Counted from the stretch's first letter, positions 43,354 through 52,056 are shown. The stretch is 64,000 bases of DNA from Nocardia sp. NBC_00565 (GCF_036345915.1 NZ_CP107785.1:434001-498000); one strand, 5' to 3'. Notes: a model not told the origin generated them from the letters alone. Program-made: numbers and translations.

Positions 43354-44240
43354 GCTGTGTAACTCCTTGCTGCCCGCCGGAGCAGGTCTCGCGTTTGTGT
43401 CTCATCCAGTGCTGTGCGTCGTATGACCGATGCAATGTCATGGTAGCGCCGCACGTCATCGGCATTTTCCTGGTACAAGTCCGGCTTTCCTGCTCCTTCG
43501 AAATAGACCAGAGGGGGTTCTACCTGGCGGCCTCTGGCGTCGGTGCCGAAGTCAAGGATTACGAATGGGCCGTGCAACAGACCCTGGGTGCATCCGCTCG
43601 CGAACGGATGTATGCGGAGTGAGATGTTCGGCAGCTTGCTGATCTCGGCTAGGTGCCGTAGTTGGGCAGCCATGATGCGCGGACTGCCGACGACGCGGTG
43701 TAGAGCTGATTCGTGAAGCAACAGTTCAAGATTCACCGGGTCGGACCTGCGGGTGATGACGGCTTGCCGTTTCAATCGCAGCTCTACCCGACGGTCGAGG
43801 TCCTCCGGGTCGCTGTCACGGTAGAACGAGCTGATCAGCGCACGAGCGTAGTCGGCCGTCTGTAACAGGCCCGGGACGATTTCATGGTACGCAATCAGTT
43901 GGCGCGCAGCGGCTTCGAGCCCAATGTACATATTGAACGTGGAATCGCTGTAGAGCCCGTTGAACGCCGTGTGCCAACTCTTGACCTGGGCCTGCTCAGC
44001 GAGTTTGAGGACGCGTTCGGTTTCGTCCTCCGGCACTCCGTACGTCTGGCACACGGCTCTGATCTCGCGAATCTTGACCTTCGCCACTTGCGCGGTTTCG
44101 ATGCGGTGTAGCCCGCTCTTGCTCAGCTCGGCCAGCCTCGCGGCCTGGTCGATGGATAGTCCCTGTCCCTCGCGGGTTTCGCGGAGGAAGCGCCCGAGCT
44201 GTCGCCTGGGCAGGGTCGACGAATCATCTTCGCTGGTCAA
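43350..44240 (-). CDS. XRE-family regulator with DUF5753 domain
   Basis: About 296 residues. The N-terminal helix-turn-helix (LSIDQAARLAELSKSGLHRI) is followed by the DUF5753 region (IPGLLQTADYARAL-like EIVPGLLQTADYARAL, then RQAVITRRSDPVNLELLLHE). It forms a two-gene unit with DUF397. The start is uncertain: TTG 44240 gives the usual family N-terminus, while ATG 44291 adds 17 residues over a repeat sequence that looks regulatory. The regulated genes are unknown and may be only this pair. Confidence 0.85.
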   Translation of the reverse strand: MTSEDDSSTLPRRQLGRFLRETREGQGLSIDQAARLAELSKSGLHRIETAQVAKVKIREIRAVCQTYGVPEDETERVLKLAEQAQVKSWHTAFNGLYSDSTFNMYIGLEAAARQLIAYHEIVPGLLQTADYARALISSFYRDSDPEDLDRRVELRLKRQAVITRRSDPVNLELLLHESALHRVVGSPRIMAAQLRHLAEISKLPNISLRIHPFASGCTQGLLHGPFVILDFGTDARGRQVEPPLVYFEGAGKPDLYQENADDVRRYHDIASVIRRTALDETQTRDLLRRAARSYTA

Positions 44241-44253
44241 AGTTCTCGCACCC

Positions 44254-44334
44254 CCTGCAGATCTGGGACGGTCGCGAATCGAATGTGGCACGCGCTGTAC
44301 GCCGGATTCGGGATACGTCCTGCGGATTTGGGAC
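44254..44334. repeat. Two 16-bp direct repeats upstream of the XRE gene
   Basis: CCTGCAGATCTGGGAC (44254-44269) and CCTGCGGATTTGGGAC (44319-44334) differ at two positions and start 65 bases apart, just upstream of the XRE start. They may be binding sites of the regulator itself. Confidence 0.6.
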
Positions 44335-44565
44335 GACTTTAATCGGGAGTCCCAGAGAGCTCGTCACAGCATAGCGCGCGTGGTGTGCTTGGTCCCGACG
44401 TTCAGATGGCACCGCAGGTCGGAGCCTCGAGAACACCGCCGATCTGCCGGAACCACAACAACTTCAGCCGCCCGCATCGCGTCTCGAGCCATCCCCGCGA
44501 GCGAACCAAGCGACCGCCGGTCACCTGAACGACACCCAACACACCGACCAGGTTCCGGGGGAACC
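44335..44565. other. Remainder of the divergent gap, no gene
   Basis: 231 bases leading to the ATG at 44566. No supported coding sequence; GGTTCCGGGGGAACC (44551-44565) is a GC-rich inverted repeat flush with that ATG and includes its ribosome site. Confidence 0.45.
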
Positions 44566-44937
44566 ATGACACACACGCAAACCATCACGCCGACGAGCGA
44601 CAAACCGAAAGCCATTGGGTTCGTGCGCGATAACGTCTCCGGTCCGGATGCGCCACGCCACGCCGAGGAGGTGCGGCGCCACGCGCACACGCTCGGCTAT
44701 CAGTACGTGTACACCATGCGGCCACCGGCCGACGTCGACGATCCGATCGGGTACGCGCTCGATATGGCGGCCGGGCTCGCGGTCGAGGTGATCGTTGTCT
44801 TCGACCTCGAGCATGTGGGCTGTCGGCCCGCATTGATCTGCGACGCGGGTTTCGATCTGGAAACCGTGTGCCCGCACGGTACTTGGGCGCGTTCTGCCGC
44901 GCCCACACCCCCTGTCGAGGAGCCGCGTGATGAGTGA
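44566..44937 (+). CDS. Small protein with resolvase-like N-terminal fold, unknown
   Basis: 123 residues. The stretch KPKAIGFVRDNVSG, a helix EEVRRHAHTLGYQYVYT and VEVIVVFDLEHVG look like the N-terminal domain of serine recombinases, but the catalytic Ser is replaced and no DNA-binding part follows. Similar short proteins recur in Nocardia (recalled). GGGGGAA lies close before the ATG. It overlaps the next gene. Confidence 0.6.
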   Translation: MTHTQTITPTSDKPKAIGFVRDNVSGPDAPRHAEEVRRHAHTLGYQYVYTMRPPADVDDPIGYALDMAAGLAVEVIVVFDLEHVGCRPALICDAGFDLETVCPHGTWARSAAPTPPVEEPRDE

Positions 44938-45268
44938 AGACACGATCCTCACCCCGCCGACCATCTGCGGCCGCGCCGAGGTGGAGCTGGCGCACCAGCA
45001 GATGCGGCGTCACCGCGCGTGCCGGATCGAGCGGTGCGCGTGGAAGTGGGCGGCCTACTACACACTTGTGCGGCACGGCCGGATCGCGCCACAAGAGTTG
45101 AGCCCGCGCGAACGCGCCCACCGGCGTGGTATCGCTTTCCCGGCTGAGACCATCGGGGGCTGCCTCCCCATCGGTACACCCGGACTCGGGACGTTCCAGC
45201 AGGTGCTCGACGGGCTCACGCAACTAGCACTACCGCCGACCTGTCCGGGCGACGATCGCGGGCGGTGA
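44930..45268 (+). CDS. Hypothetical protein
   Basis: About 112 residues, basic in the first half (QQMRRHRACRIERCAWKWAAY). No recognised domain. ATG 44930 overlaps the previous gene's end by eight bases, suggesting a shared transcript; ATG 44927 is an equal alternative. Confidence 0.5.
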   Translation: MSEDTILTPPTICGRAEVELAHQQMRRHRACRIERCAWKWAAYYTLVRHGRIAPQELSPRERAHRRGIAFPAETIGGCLPIGTPGLGTFQQVLDGLTQLALPPTCPGDDRGR

Positions 45269-45275
45269 AAAGACC

Positions 45276-45611
45276 ATGGGCGCATGGCAAGTGGTGCACA
45301 GCGTGCTCGCGGTCGTCGGGGGTGGCGCGTTCGCGATGGTCGGGGTGGCGTGCGTGTGGCCGGTCGACCGGCCTCGCCGCCACCGGCCCGCCGCGGGTCG
45401 CTGCCGCCTACGTCCGGTCGAATGGCCGAGGGCATGGACGTGCGGCCCGCCCGATCAACCGTTCACTCTGGCCGACGCCCATCTCGCCATGCAACTGCAC
45501 CGCGACCATGATTGCGACCGCAAGCACGCCGCGTTCGACGCGCTGGTGGCGGCCGGACGCCTCCATCCCGATTCCGCACGCCGACACCGACTTTGGGGAA
45601 AACCGTGGTGA
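45276..45611 (+). CDS. Hypothetical membrane-anchored small protein
   Basis: 111 residues. One N-terminal membrane helix (VVHSVLAVVGGGAFAMVGVA) is followed by a basic, His/Arg-rich soluble part with FTLADAHLAMQLHRDHDCDR. It lies seven bases after the preceding gene, with GGTGAAAAG upstream of the ATG. No family recognised. Confidence 0.5.
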   Translation: MGAWQVVHSVLAVVGGGAFAMVGVACVWPVDRPRRHRPAAGRCRLRPVEWPRAWTCGPPDQPFTLADAHLAMQLHRDHDCDRKHAAFDALVAAGRLHPDSARRHRLWGKPW

Positions 45612-45816
45612 ACGAGAGCGAGCCGGGGAGTGCTGTGCCCCACGCGCCTGCCCTTGTGCCGCGTACGAAAGCGCGGGGCGAGAACAGGCTCGGCGCGCGA
45701 ATCGGTGCATGGGAAACCCAAAGAGCGACGCATGGTCGACGTTGTAGCGGTGCCGAAAGTACCGAGACCAGTCAGCGTGGACGCTGCGTGATTTCACCGA
45801 TCCGAGGGGAGCTGGG

Positions 45817-48798
45817 ATGCAGGAGTCGGATAACCGGCTGTGGCCGCACCAGGTCGAGGCGATTGAGAAGATCTGCGTCGAACTGGCCGAATCCGGCCGG
45901 GCGACGGCCGTGGCCGCGTGCGGGACCGGTAAGACTCTGATCGGCGCGGAGTGCTCGCTACGCCTGGAGCCCGCTGGTTCGGTGCTCATCTTGGTGCCCA
46001 CCCTGGAGTTGTTGTCGCAGACCGCACACTCCTATGCGAGTCATCTGGGTGCGGCGGCTGGTGTCATCGCGGCGGTGTGCGGCGATAGACAGGCCACGGC
46101 TGCGGCAGCCGAGTTACGCGCGGAGATGACCGACCTGCGCGCCCCGGTCACCACCGACCCGGTCGCGGTCGCCGGTTTCACCCGCCGAGCCGGGCGCGTC
46201 ACCGTATTCGCCACCTATGCGAGTCTGCCGGTGATCATGGCGGCGCATGCCGAAAACGGGCTGGGGCGTTGGGGTTTGGTGGTGGTGGACGAGGCCCATC
46301 GCACTGCCGGCCGGAAGGGGCAGTGGGCGCAGATCCACGAGGACGGGCTGGTACCGGCGGCGCGGCGGCTGTATCTGACCGCGACACCGCGGATCATGAC
46401 CGGCGGTGGCGCCGACAGCGTGAGCATGGACGATCCCGCGGTGTTCGGTCGGCAGGTGTTCCAGCTGCCTTTCGCGGCCGCGATCGAGTCCGGGCTGCTG
46501 GCCGACTATCGCGTGGCGGTGGTGACGGTCACCGATGCCGAGGTGGCGAAACTGACCGCCGCGCGCCGGCAGGTGACTGTCGCGGGACGCACAGTATCGG
46601 CGCGGCTGCTGGGAATGCAGGTCGCGTTGGCGAAAGCGGTGCGCGACTATGGATTACGTCGGGTCATCACCTATCACGGACGGGTCATGGCGGCGACCCG
46701 GTTCGCTACCGGCTTGGCCGCCGCGATCGAGCTGTTGCCCGCGTCAGAGCGGCCGCCGTGGGAGGTGCGGGCCCGCTGGGTCAGCGGGGATATGGCACCG
46801 CGATACCGGCGCACCGCGCTGGCCGCACTACAGCGTCCCGGCGATGCCACGGTGGTGGTCTCGAATGCGCGGGGGCTCGCCGAGGGCGTGGATGTCCCGG
46901 CCTTGGACGCGGTGATGTTCGCCGACCCACGCGATTCGGCCACCGATGTGGTGCAGGCCGTCGGCCGGGCGTTGCGGCGCGGCGGCGAGACGGGCAAGGT
47001 CGCCACCATCATCGTGCCGATCTTCCTCACCGAAGGGGAGAATCCGCAAGCGGCGCTGGATGGTTCGGACTTCGATACCGTCTGGCGGGTGGTGCGGGCG
47101 TTGCGTGCGCACGATGAACGCATCGCCGACTACCTCGACCAGCGGCGAGCGCAGTGGTGGACCGGGCGGCCCGAAGCCAGGGAGCCCGGTGACCTACCGG
47201 CCTGGCTGCAGATCGACGGTGCGCCGGCCAGGGTGAGCGACGGGTTCCATCGAGCGATCCTGCTGCGCACCGTAGCGACGACGACCTCAGGATGGTGGGA
47301 GAACTACGGCGCTCTGATGACCTTTCACGCCGAGTACGGACACGCCGACGTCGCCTACGACTACTGCACGCCCGACGGCTACCCGTTGGGTGAGTGGTTG
47401 GCTCGGTGCCGACGGGAATACAAAGCCGCGAGACTGCGTGCCGACCGGGTCGCGAAGCTGGAATCCCTTGGTGTGGACTGGGATCCGTTCAACAGCAGAT
47501 GGTCGGCGGGCATCGCCGCGCTGCACCGATTCCGCACTGAGCACGGCCATGCGAACGTCGGCTACGGCTATCGGTGCGCGGACGGACGTCGGTTGGGGGA
47601 GTGGTTGGCGCAGTGCCGCACTCGGCGTCGGGCCGGGAAGCTGTCGGCGCAGCGGGTGGCGGAATTGGCAGCCGTCGGTGTGAGCTGGGATCGGGCCACC
47701 GCCAAATGGGAGGCCGGGATCGCGGCGCTGCGCGTTTTCCATACCGTGCACGGGCACGGCAATGTCGCGATCTCGTACGTGGCCGCCGACGGCTTCGAAC
47801 TCGGGCAATGGCTGCGCAAGCGCCGTGAGCAATACAAGGCGGGCGCCTTGCCGAGCGCACACGCCGAGATCCTGGAAGCTCTGGGTATCGACTGGAACCC
47901 GGGCATCAGCCGCCGCTCCAGCCGATGGCGGACGGCGTTGGCGGCGCTCGATGCCTATCGAAGCCACCGTGGTCACACCGATGTCCCGGCCACTTACGTT
48001 GCGGCGGATGGATTCCAGCTCGGCAAATGGCTGTCGCGGCGCCGTGCGATGTACCGCGCCGGGACATTGCCGAGCAAACAGGCCACCGAGCTGTCGGCCG
48101 CGGGAGTCGACCTCGCCGACCAGCGCTGGAGTCAGCGGCTGTGGCACCAGCATGTTGAAGATCTGGCCGCCTTCCGCCGCGAGTTCGGGCACGCCAACCC
48201 CGCCCAACGGTATGCGACACCGGCGGGATTCCGGCTCGGCGCCTGGATCAGCGGATGCCGAACCAGGTACCGATCGGGTGCGTTGACCGCTGGCGAGATC
48301 GCGGACCTGCGCCGGCTCGGCGTCGATCTCGATTCCCAACCCAGCGGCGGCAGCGCACACAAACAATCGCGGTGGCTGATCGGAGTACACCACCTCGAGG
48401 CATATCGGAGTGAGCACGGCCATGTCAGCGTCGACCGCGGTTACCGCGTTCCGGACGGATTCCGGCTCGGCGCGTGGCTCGCGCAATGCCGACGCGACCA
48501 TCGCTCGGGCAGGCTGCCCGCGACTCAGGCGGCTACCCTGTCCGCACTCGGTGTCGACTGGCGCGGTCCACGAGAAGCCCAGTGGGACAACGCCATCGCG
48601 GCGCTACGTGCCTACCGCGAGCAAAACGGCCACATCGACGTCCCCGCCGGACACGTCACTTGTGACGGCTTTCGGCTCGGTCTGTGGATCCGGTCACGCC
48701 GTGAGGACTATCGAACCGGACGACTCTCCGCACAACGGCAGCAGGCGCTGACAGAACTCGGCATTGACCGGCATCCGGCGCGCAGCCACGACGAGTAA
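45817..48798 (+). CDS. SF2 DEAD/DEAH helicase with seven helicase-associated (HA) repeats
   Basis: 993 residues. The helicase core has motif I ACGTGKT (34-40), DEAH at 158-161, TATPR, and motif VI QAVGRALRRG. From about residue 490 to the end there are seven ~65-residue helicase-associated repeats. Each has a Trp start, an H-G-H-x-x-V turn, a D-G-x-x-L-G-x-W core and an L-G-V-D-W-like end, for example GHADVAYDY, GHANVGYGY, GHGNVAISY and GHTDVPATY. HA domains are thought to bind nucleic acid. Usual bacterial members carry fewer, so the repeat count is notable. AGGGGAGC precedes the ATG. The biological role is unknown. Confidence 0.9.
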   Translation: MQESDNRLWPHQVEAIEKICVELAESGRATAVAACGTGKTLIGAECSLRLEPAGSVLILVPTLELLSQTAHSYASHLGAAAGVIAAVCGDRQATAAAAELRAEMTDLRAPVTTDPVAVAGFTRRAGRVTVFATYASLPVIMAAHAENGLGRWGLVVVDEAHRTAGRKGQWAQIHEDGLVPAARRLYLTATPRIMTGGGADSVSMDDPAVFGRQVFQLPFAAAIESGLLADYRVAVVTVTDAEVAKLTAARRQVTVAGRTVSARLLGMQVALAKAVRDYGLRRVITYHGRVMAATRFATGLAAAIELLPASERPPWEVRARWVSGDMAPRYRRTALAALQRPGDATVVVSNARGLAEGVDVPALDAVMFADPRDSATDVVQAVGRALRRGGETGKVATIIVPIFLTEGENPQAALDGSDFDTVWRVVRALRAHDERIADYLDQRRAQWWTGRPEAREPGDLPAWLQIDGAPARVSDGFHRAILLRTVATTTSGWWENYGALMTFHAEYGHADVAYDYCTPDGYPLGEWLARCRREYKAARLRADRVAKLESLGVDWDPFNSRWSAGIAALHRFRTEHGHANVGYGYRCADGRRLGEWLAQCRTRRRAGKLSAQRVAELAAVGVSWDRATAKWEAGIAALRVFHTVHGHGNVAISYVAADGFELGQWLRKRREQYKAGALPSAHAEILEALGIDWNPGISRRSSRWRTALAALDAYRSHRGHTDVPATYVAADGFQLGKWLSRRRAMYRAGTLPSKQATELSAAGVDLADQRWSQRLWHQHVEDLAAFRREFGHANPAQRYATPAGFRLGAWISGCRTRYRSGALTAGEIADLRRLGVDLDSQPSGGSAHKQSRWLIGVHHLEAYRSEHGHVSVDRGYRVPDGFRLGAWLAQCRRDHRSGRLPATQAATLSALGVDWRGPREAQWDNAIAALRAYREQNGHIDVPAGHVTCDGFRLGLWIRSRREDYRTGRLSAQRQQALTELGIDRHPARSHDE

Positions 48799-48867
48799 GT
48801 CCGAGGTCGGTGACGTCGGCGAGGGCTCCATTCGCGAGATCTTGTCCAGTACAGTCGAATTCGTCGA

Positions 48868-49056
48868 TCACGAGCGGCGGGCCCGCATCGCCAGCAGTAG
48901 CTCGGCGCGTACGCGCGCTGTCGAGATCCACGCCCAGCAGGGTCTCGGCCGTGCTGATCCGCTTGCGCAGCGTGTGCCGATGCACCCCGGTCGCGGTCGC
49001 GGCGGATTCCCAAAGGCATCGAGGAGTACCTCGAGACCAATTACATCGCCCTCCGG
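48868..49056 (-). pseudogene. PucR-family regulator, C-terminal remnant
   Basis: The family's helix-turn-helix tail can be read only with two frame changes: VIGLEVLLDAFG, then ESAATATGVHRHTLRKRIST to LLGVDLDSAR, then VRAELLLAMRARRS and stop at 48868. The large N-terminal part of PucR proteins is absent. This is a dead fragment between the helicase and the DUF1772 gene. Confidence 0.7.
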
Positions 49057-49085
49057 TAACCCGTCGCGCCCACCACCCGCTCGAA

Positions 49086-49583
49086 TCACGACCTCGGCAA
49101 CCTGCTGGCATTCGGCGATGATCCGGGGTTCGAGCCCATGGCCGCAGCGGCCAGCGTCACGAAGGCGAGGGTTGCGGCGACGGTGCGGATTGCGTGGGAA
49201 ATCTGCCAATGGTCTCGGGCGGTGGCCCAGTCGGGCGGCGGCATGGCGACGATCCAGTCGTGCTGGTCGGCGTTGATGGGGAGGTTGACGATGATCGTCA
49301 GGATCAGGACTCCGGCCAGCAGGGTGAATGCGGTGAGGGGGAGTCGGCGGGGGAGTCCTTTTTCACGGAAGCGCGCGGCGATGATCAAGGCGGTCGCGAT
49401 GAGGGCGGGGAGCAGGGTGACTGCGGCGAGGACGTCCAAGCCTTTCAGTTCGATCTGGCGGACCTGGGTGTAGACCGGACCCGTGGCGTCTCGCATCGAT
49501 AGCTCCAGGACGAGTACGGCGATCAGGAAACCGGCGAAGATGCCGCTGAAGGTCAGTGCGAGGAAGTGGGCGATTCGGATCAC
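49086..49583 (-). CDS. DUF1772-family membrane protein
   Basis: 165 residues with four hydrophobic segments: AHFLALTFSGIFAGFLIAVL, LAAVTLLPALIATALIIAA, LTAFTLLAGVLILTIIVNLP and TVAATLAFVTLAAAAMG. The loop with NADQHDWIVAMPPPDWATARDHW matches the DUF1772/anthrone-oxygenase-like pattern, in which W and R residues of the loop are conserved. GTG 49583 is chosen because GGAG lies five to six bases upstream; ATG 49625 adds an unlikely polar N-terminus. Function unknown; family members include oxygenases without cofactor. Confidence 0.75.
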   Translation of the reverse strand: MIRIAHFLALTFSGIFAGFLIAVLVLELSMRDATGPVYTQVRQIELKGLDVLAAVTLLPALIATALIIAARFREKGLPRRLPLTAFTLLAGVLILTIIVNLPINADQHDWIVAMPPPDWATARDHWQISHAIRTVAATLAFVTLAAAAMGSNPGSSPNASRLPRS

Positions 49584-49604
49584 GGCCGCTCCATATCTTT
49601 GAGT

Positions 49605-49619
49605 TTCATAATGTATGAA
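49605..49619. promoter_or_regulatory. 15-bp palindrome upstream of the DUF1772 gene
   Basis: TTCATA, ATG, TATGAA form a perfect inverted repeat in an AT-rich island 22 bases before the GTG start. It looks like a small dimeric-regulator site (MarR/HxlR size), but no such regulator is adjacent. Confidence 0.45.
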
Positions 49620-49679
49620 CCTCATATTAGATTGCCTAGAGCGTCGTGAAATATGATTTCCGTAACATCTCTAGAGGTC

Positions 49680-49742
49680 GTACTGGCCGTACTGGCCGTA
49701 CTGGCCGTACTGGCCGTACTGGCCGTACTGGCCGTGCTGGTC
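49680..49742. repeat. 9-bp tandem repeat (VNTR), six perfect copies plus one degenerate
   Basis: GTACTGGCC repeats six times without error from 49680 to 49733, followed by GTGCTGGTC. The unit is three codons long, so copy-number change would not shift any reading frame. It lies 70 bases before the TolB-like gene. Confidence 0.95.
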
Positions 49743-49813
49743 GCCGGCCCGCGGGCAGTAGTAGATCGGCCGCCGGGATTCCCGGGACCGGTGGTGCGGA
49801 TAGGTTGGGCGCC

Positions 49814-50683
49814 ATGCTCGAGACAAGAACCCGGTTGCTGCGGGCCGTCGCCATCACCGTTGCGTTGTCGGCGCTGATCGTCGGCTGCGGCGGGGAGCCT
49901 GAGCAGTCGCCGCGTCCGGCGAAGATCGCATTCGCTGACGACTGGCAGTCGGTCTTCGTGATGAATCCCGACGGCACCGAGGTCACCCGGATCGCCGAAG
50001 GTAGCGATCCGAGCTTTGCTCCCGATGGCTCGAAGATCGTGGTCGATGGTCGTTCGATCTCGACGATGGATCCGGACGGCAGCAATGTCGTGAAACTCGC
50101 CGATGGCGGATACCACGCCACGTTCTCGCCCGATAGCACCCGGATCGCCTTCGTTCGCGGCGGCGTCATCTACGTGATGAACTCCGACGGCGGCGAGCTG
50201 AAGCAACTCACCGCCCCCGGCACCACATCCGGCCGCGACCTGACATCGTCGCAACATCCCGCGTTCTCGCCGGATGGTTCGACGATCGTGTTCACCAGGG
50301 CCGACACGATCTGGGTGATGGCATCCGACGGAACCGGCCAACGGCAGCTGCTGATGGATGGGTACTTCAATTCCGAGCCGGTCTTCACCCCGGACGGAGC
50401 CAGGATTGTGTTCACCAGCAACCGCGGTGGGAAGGACCGGTCCGAGATCTATGTGATGGACGTCGACGGTGATCACATCCGACCGCTCACCGACGACTCC
50501 ACGGGGCACCCGTCGTTCGCCCCGGACGGCACGATCCTCTTCGCCCGTTTCACCCGTGATTCAGCGCTCGTGAGCAAAGCCGAGATCTGGGTGATGAACA
50601 GCGACGGCAGCAACCCGCGCCGTCTCACTGACCCGAAACAAACTGCGCAGCACCCCAGTTGGGGCAAGGGAACAGATTCGTGA
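49814..50683 (+). CDS. TolB-like beta-propeller lipoprotein
   Basis: 289 residues. Signal peptide with lipobox LIVGC, then six propeller blades of the TolB/PD40 type with the repeated pattern PDGSxIVF and V-M-N/D-x-D-G (SFAPDGSKIVV, TFSPDSTRIAF, AFSPDGSTIVF, VFTPDGARIVF, SFAPDGTILFA). It is probably a surface-exposed interaction protein. The ATG at 49814 has no ribosome site; TAGGTT (49801-49806) lies seven bases upstream, consistent with a leaderless mRNA. An in-frame upstream extension through the 9-bp repeats is rejected. Confidence 0.85.
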   Translation: MLETRTRLLRAVAITVALSALIVGCGGEPEQSPRPAKIAFADDWQSVFVMNPDGTEVTRIAEGSDPSFAPDGSKIVVDGRSISTMDPDGSNVVKLADGGYHATFSPDSTRIAFVRGGVIYVMNSDGGELKQLTAPGTTSGRDLTSSQHPAFSPDGSTIVFTRADTIWVMASDGTGQRQLLMDGYFNSEPVFTPDGARIVFTSNRGGKDRSEIYVMDVDGDHIRPLTDDSTGHPSFAPDGTILFARFTRDSALVSKAEIWVMNSDGSNPRRLTDPKQTAQHPSWGKGTDS

Positions 50684-50695
50684 CTGCCGGACCGT

Positions 50696-51439
50696 TCAGG
50701 AGAACGTTTTGTGCGGGACCCCCACGGTGAGTCCGCCGTCGATGACGAATTCCGCACCGGTCGAGTACGAGGATTCGTCACTGGCCAGGTAGGTCACCAG
50801 GGCCGAGACCTCGGACGCTTCGGCGGCGCGGCCCAGTGGGATCTGCAGGAAGTCCTCGGGAATGCCCTCGGTCATCGGTGTGCGGATCAGGCCGGGATGG
50901 ATCGAGTTCACGCGAATTCCGTACTGCGCCAACTCGAGTGCGGTGGATTTGGTGAGACCGCGGACGGCGAATTTGGTGGCGGTGTAGCCGTGCAGGCCGG
51001 GGCTGCCGCGCATGCCCTCCACCGAGGAGATATTGATGACCGAACCGCCGCCCGCCTCGATCATCGCGGGGGTGGCGGCCTGCATGCCGAGGAAGGTGCC
51101 GGTGAGGTTGATGTCGATGATCTTCTGCCACTCGGCCAATTCGAAGTCGACCAGCAGGTTGCCGTTGACGATGCCCGCATTGTTGACCAGGACGTTCAAC
51201 GACCCGAACCGCTGCACCGCCTCGGCGACAGCGTCGCGCCACTGCTGCTTTTCGCGTACGTCGAGGTGTACGTAGGCGGCGTTGTCGCCGAGTTCCTTGG
51301 CTAGCGTCGCGCCCTCGTCGTCGAGGATGTCGCCGAACACCACCCGCGCGTCCTCGGCCACCAGCGCTCGCACGTGCGCCGCACCCATACCGCGCGCCCC
51401 ACCGCTGATCAACGCCACCTTGCCGGTCAACCGCCCCAT
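50696..51439 (-). CDS. SDR-family oxidoreductase (hydroxysteroid dehydrogenase/FabG3-like)
   Basis: 247 residues. Cofactor motif SGGARGMGAAH (residues 12-22), NNAGIVNGN, the Ser of ISSVEG and the catalytic GYTATKFAVRG. The GGARGMG/TATK combination is that of 3-alpha/20-beta-hydroxysteroid dehydrogenases such as mycobacterial FabG3 (known family). GGAGGAGG precedes the ATG. A KstR-type box sits 38 bases upstream beside a TAGGTT -10, which supports a role in sterol or lipid catabolism. Confidence 0.9.
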   Translation of the reverse strand: MGRLTGKVALISGGARGMGAAHVRALVAEDARVVFGDILDDEGATLAKELGDNAAYVHLDVREKQQWRDAVAEAVQRFGSLNVLVNNAGIVNGNLLVDFELAEWQKIIDINLTGTFLGMQAATPAMIEAGGGSVINISSVEGMRGSPGLHGYTATKFAVRGLTKSTALELAQYGIRVNSIHPGLIRTPMTEGIPEDFLQIPLGRAAEASEVSALVTYLASDESSYSTGAEFVIDGGLTVGVPHKTFS

Positions 51440-51476
51440 CGCGGCCTCCTCCGTCTCTCGATCCCGTCAAACCTAC

Positions 51477-51490
51477 TGGAACACGTTACA
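51477..51490. promoter_or_regulatory. KstR-type operator (TNNAACNNGTTNNA)
   Basis: TGGAACACGTTACA fits the published KstR consensus at every fixed position. It lies just upstream of a TAGGTT -10 of the SDR gene and about 64 bases before the MaoC gene. Confidence 0.65.
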
Positions 51491-51553
51491 GATGATTCGC
51501 CGAGCTGTTCGTGATCCGGTATCGGCCAGTGCACAAACGCTACTGTGCATCGC

Positions 51554-52012
51554 ATGAGTCAGCCCACTACCTTCACCATGGAGTCGCTGCGGACCGCCGC
51601 TGGCACCGATCTCGGCGTCGGTACCTGGATCGACGTCGGTCAGGACCGTATCGACGCCTTCGCCGAGGCCACCGAGGACCGCCAGTGGATCCATATCGAT
51701 CCCCAGCGCGCGGCGAACGGCCCGTACGGCACCACCATCGCACACGGCTATCTCACGTTGTCGCTGCTCCCGCCGATGATGGCCGACCTGATCGCCATTA
51801 CCGACGCCTCGGCGCGAATCAACTACGGCCTGAACAAGGTTCGTTTCCCCTCGCCGGTACCCGCCGGGTCCCGGATCCGCGCCCGCGCCACTATCGTCAG
51901 CGTCGACGAGGTCGCCGGCGGCCTGCAGATCGTCGTTCGGGCGACCATCGAACGCGAAGGTGGCGACAAGCCGGCCTGCATCGCCGAATACATCGTCCGC
52001 GCCTTGACCTGA
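51554..52012 (+). CDS. MaoC-family (R)-specific enoyl-CoA hydratase
   Basis: 152-residue hotdog hydratase. The hydratase-2 motif is seen as DRQWIHIDPQRAANGPYG then TIAHGYLTLSLLP, containing the Asp and His that activate water. It should hydrate trans-2-enoyl-CoA. ATG 51554 has no ribosome site; TACTGT (51541-51546) ends seven bases upstream, indicating leaderless translation. It belongs to the lipid block carrying KstR-type boxes. Confidence 0.9.
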   Translation: MSQPTTFTMESLRTAAGTDLGVGTWIDVGQDRIDAFAEATEDRQWIHIDPQRAANGPYGTTIAHGYLTLSLLPPMMADLIAITDASARINYGLNKVRFPSPVPAGSRIRARATIVSVDEVAGGLQIVVRATIEREGGDKPACIAEYIVRALT

Positions 52013-52042
52013 GTGCTGCTCGGTCCTGTGGCATCATCGATA

Positions 52043-52056
52043 TAGAACGCGTTCTA
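52043..52056. promoter_or_regulatory. KstR-type operator, perfect palindrome
   Basis: TAGAACGCGTTCTA is a perfect 14-bp palindrome matching TNNAACNNGTTNNA, 34 bases before the hydrolase gene. Confidence 0.75.

Noticed and set aside
45608..45940. Short open frame starting at GTG 45608 and overlapping the helicase start
   Set aside because: It runs 120 bases into the helicase gene in another frame, ends in Arg/Pro-rich sequence and has no ribosome site of its own.
49680..49742. CRISPR-like array
   Set aside because: The repeats are 9 bp, directly adjacent, with no spacers; it is a simple tandem repeat.
49646..49813. N-terminal extension of the TolB-like protein through the 9-bp repeats (GRT repeats)
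   Set aside because: The lipoprotein signal begins at ATG 49814, right after a -10 element; the extension would bury the signal peptide.
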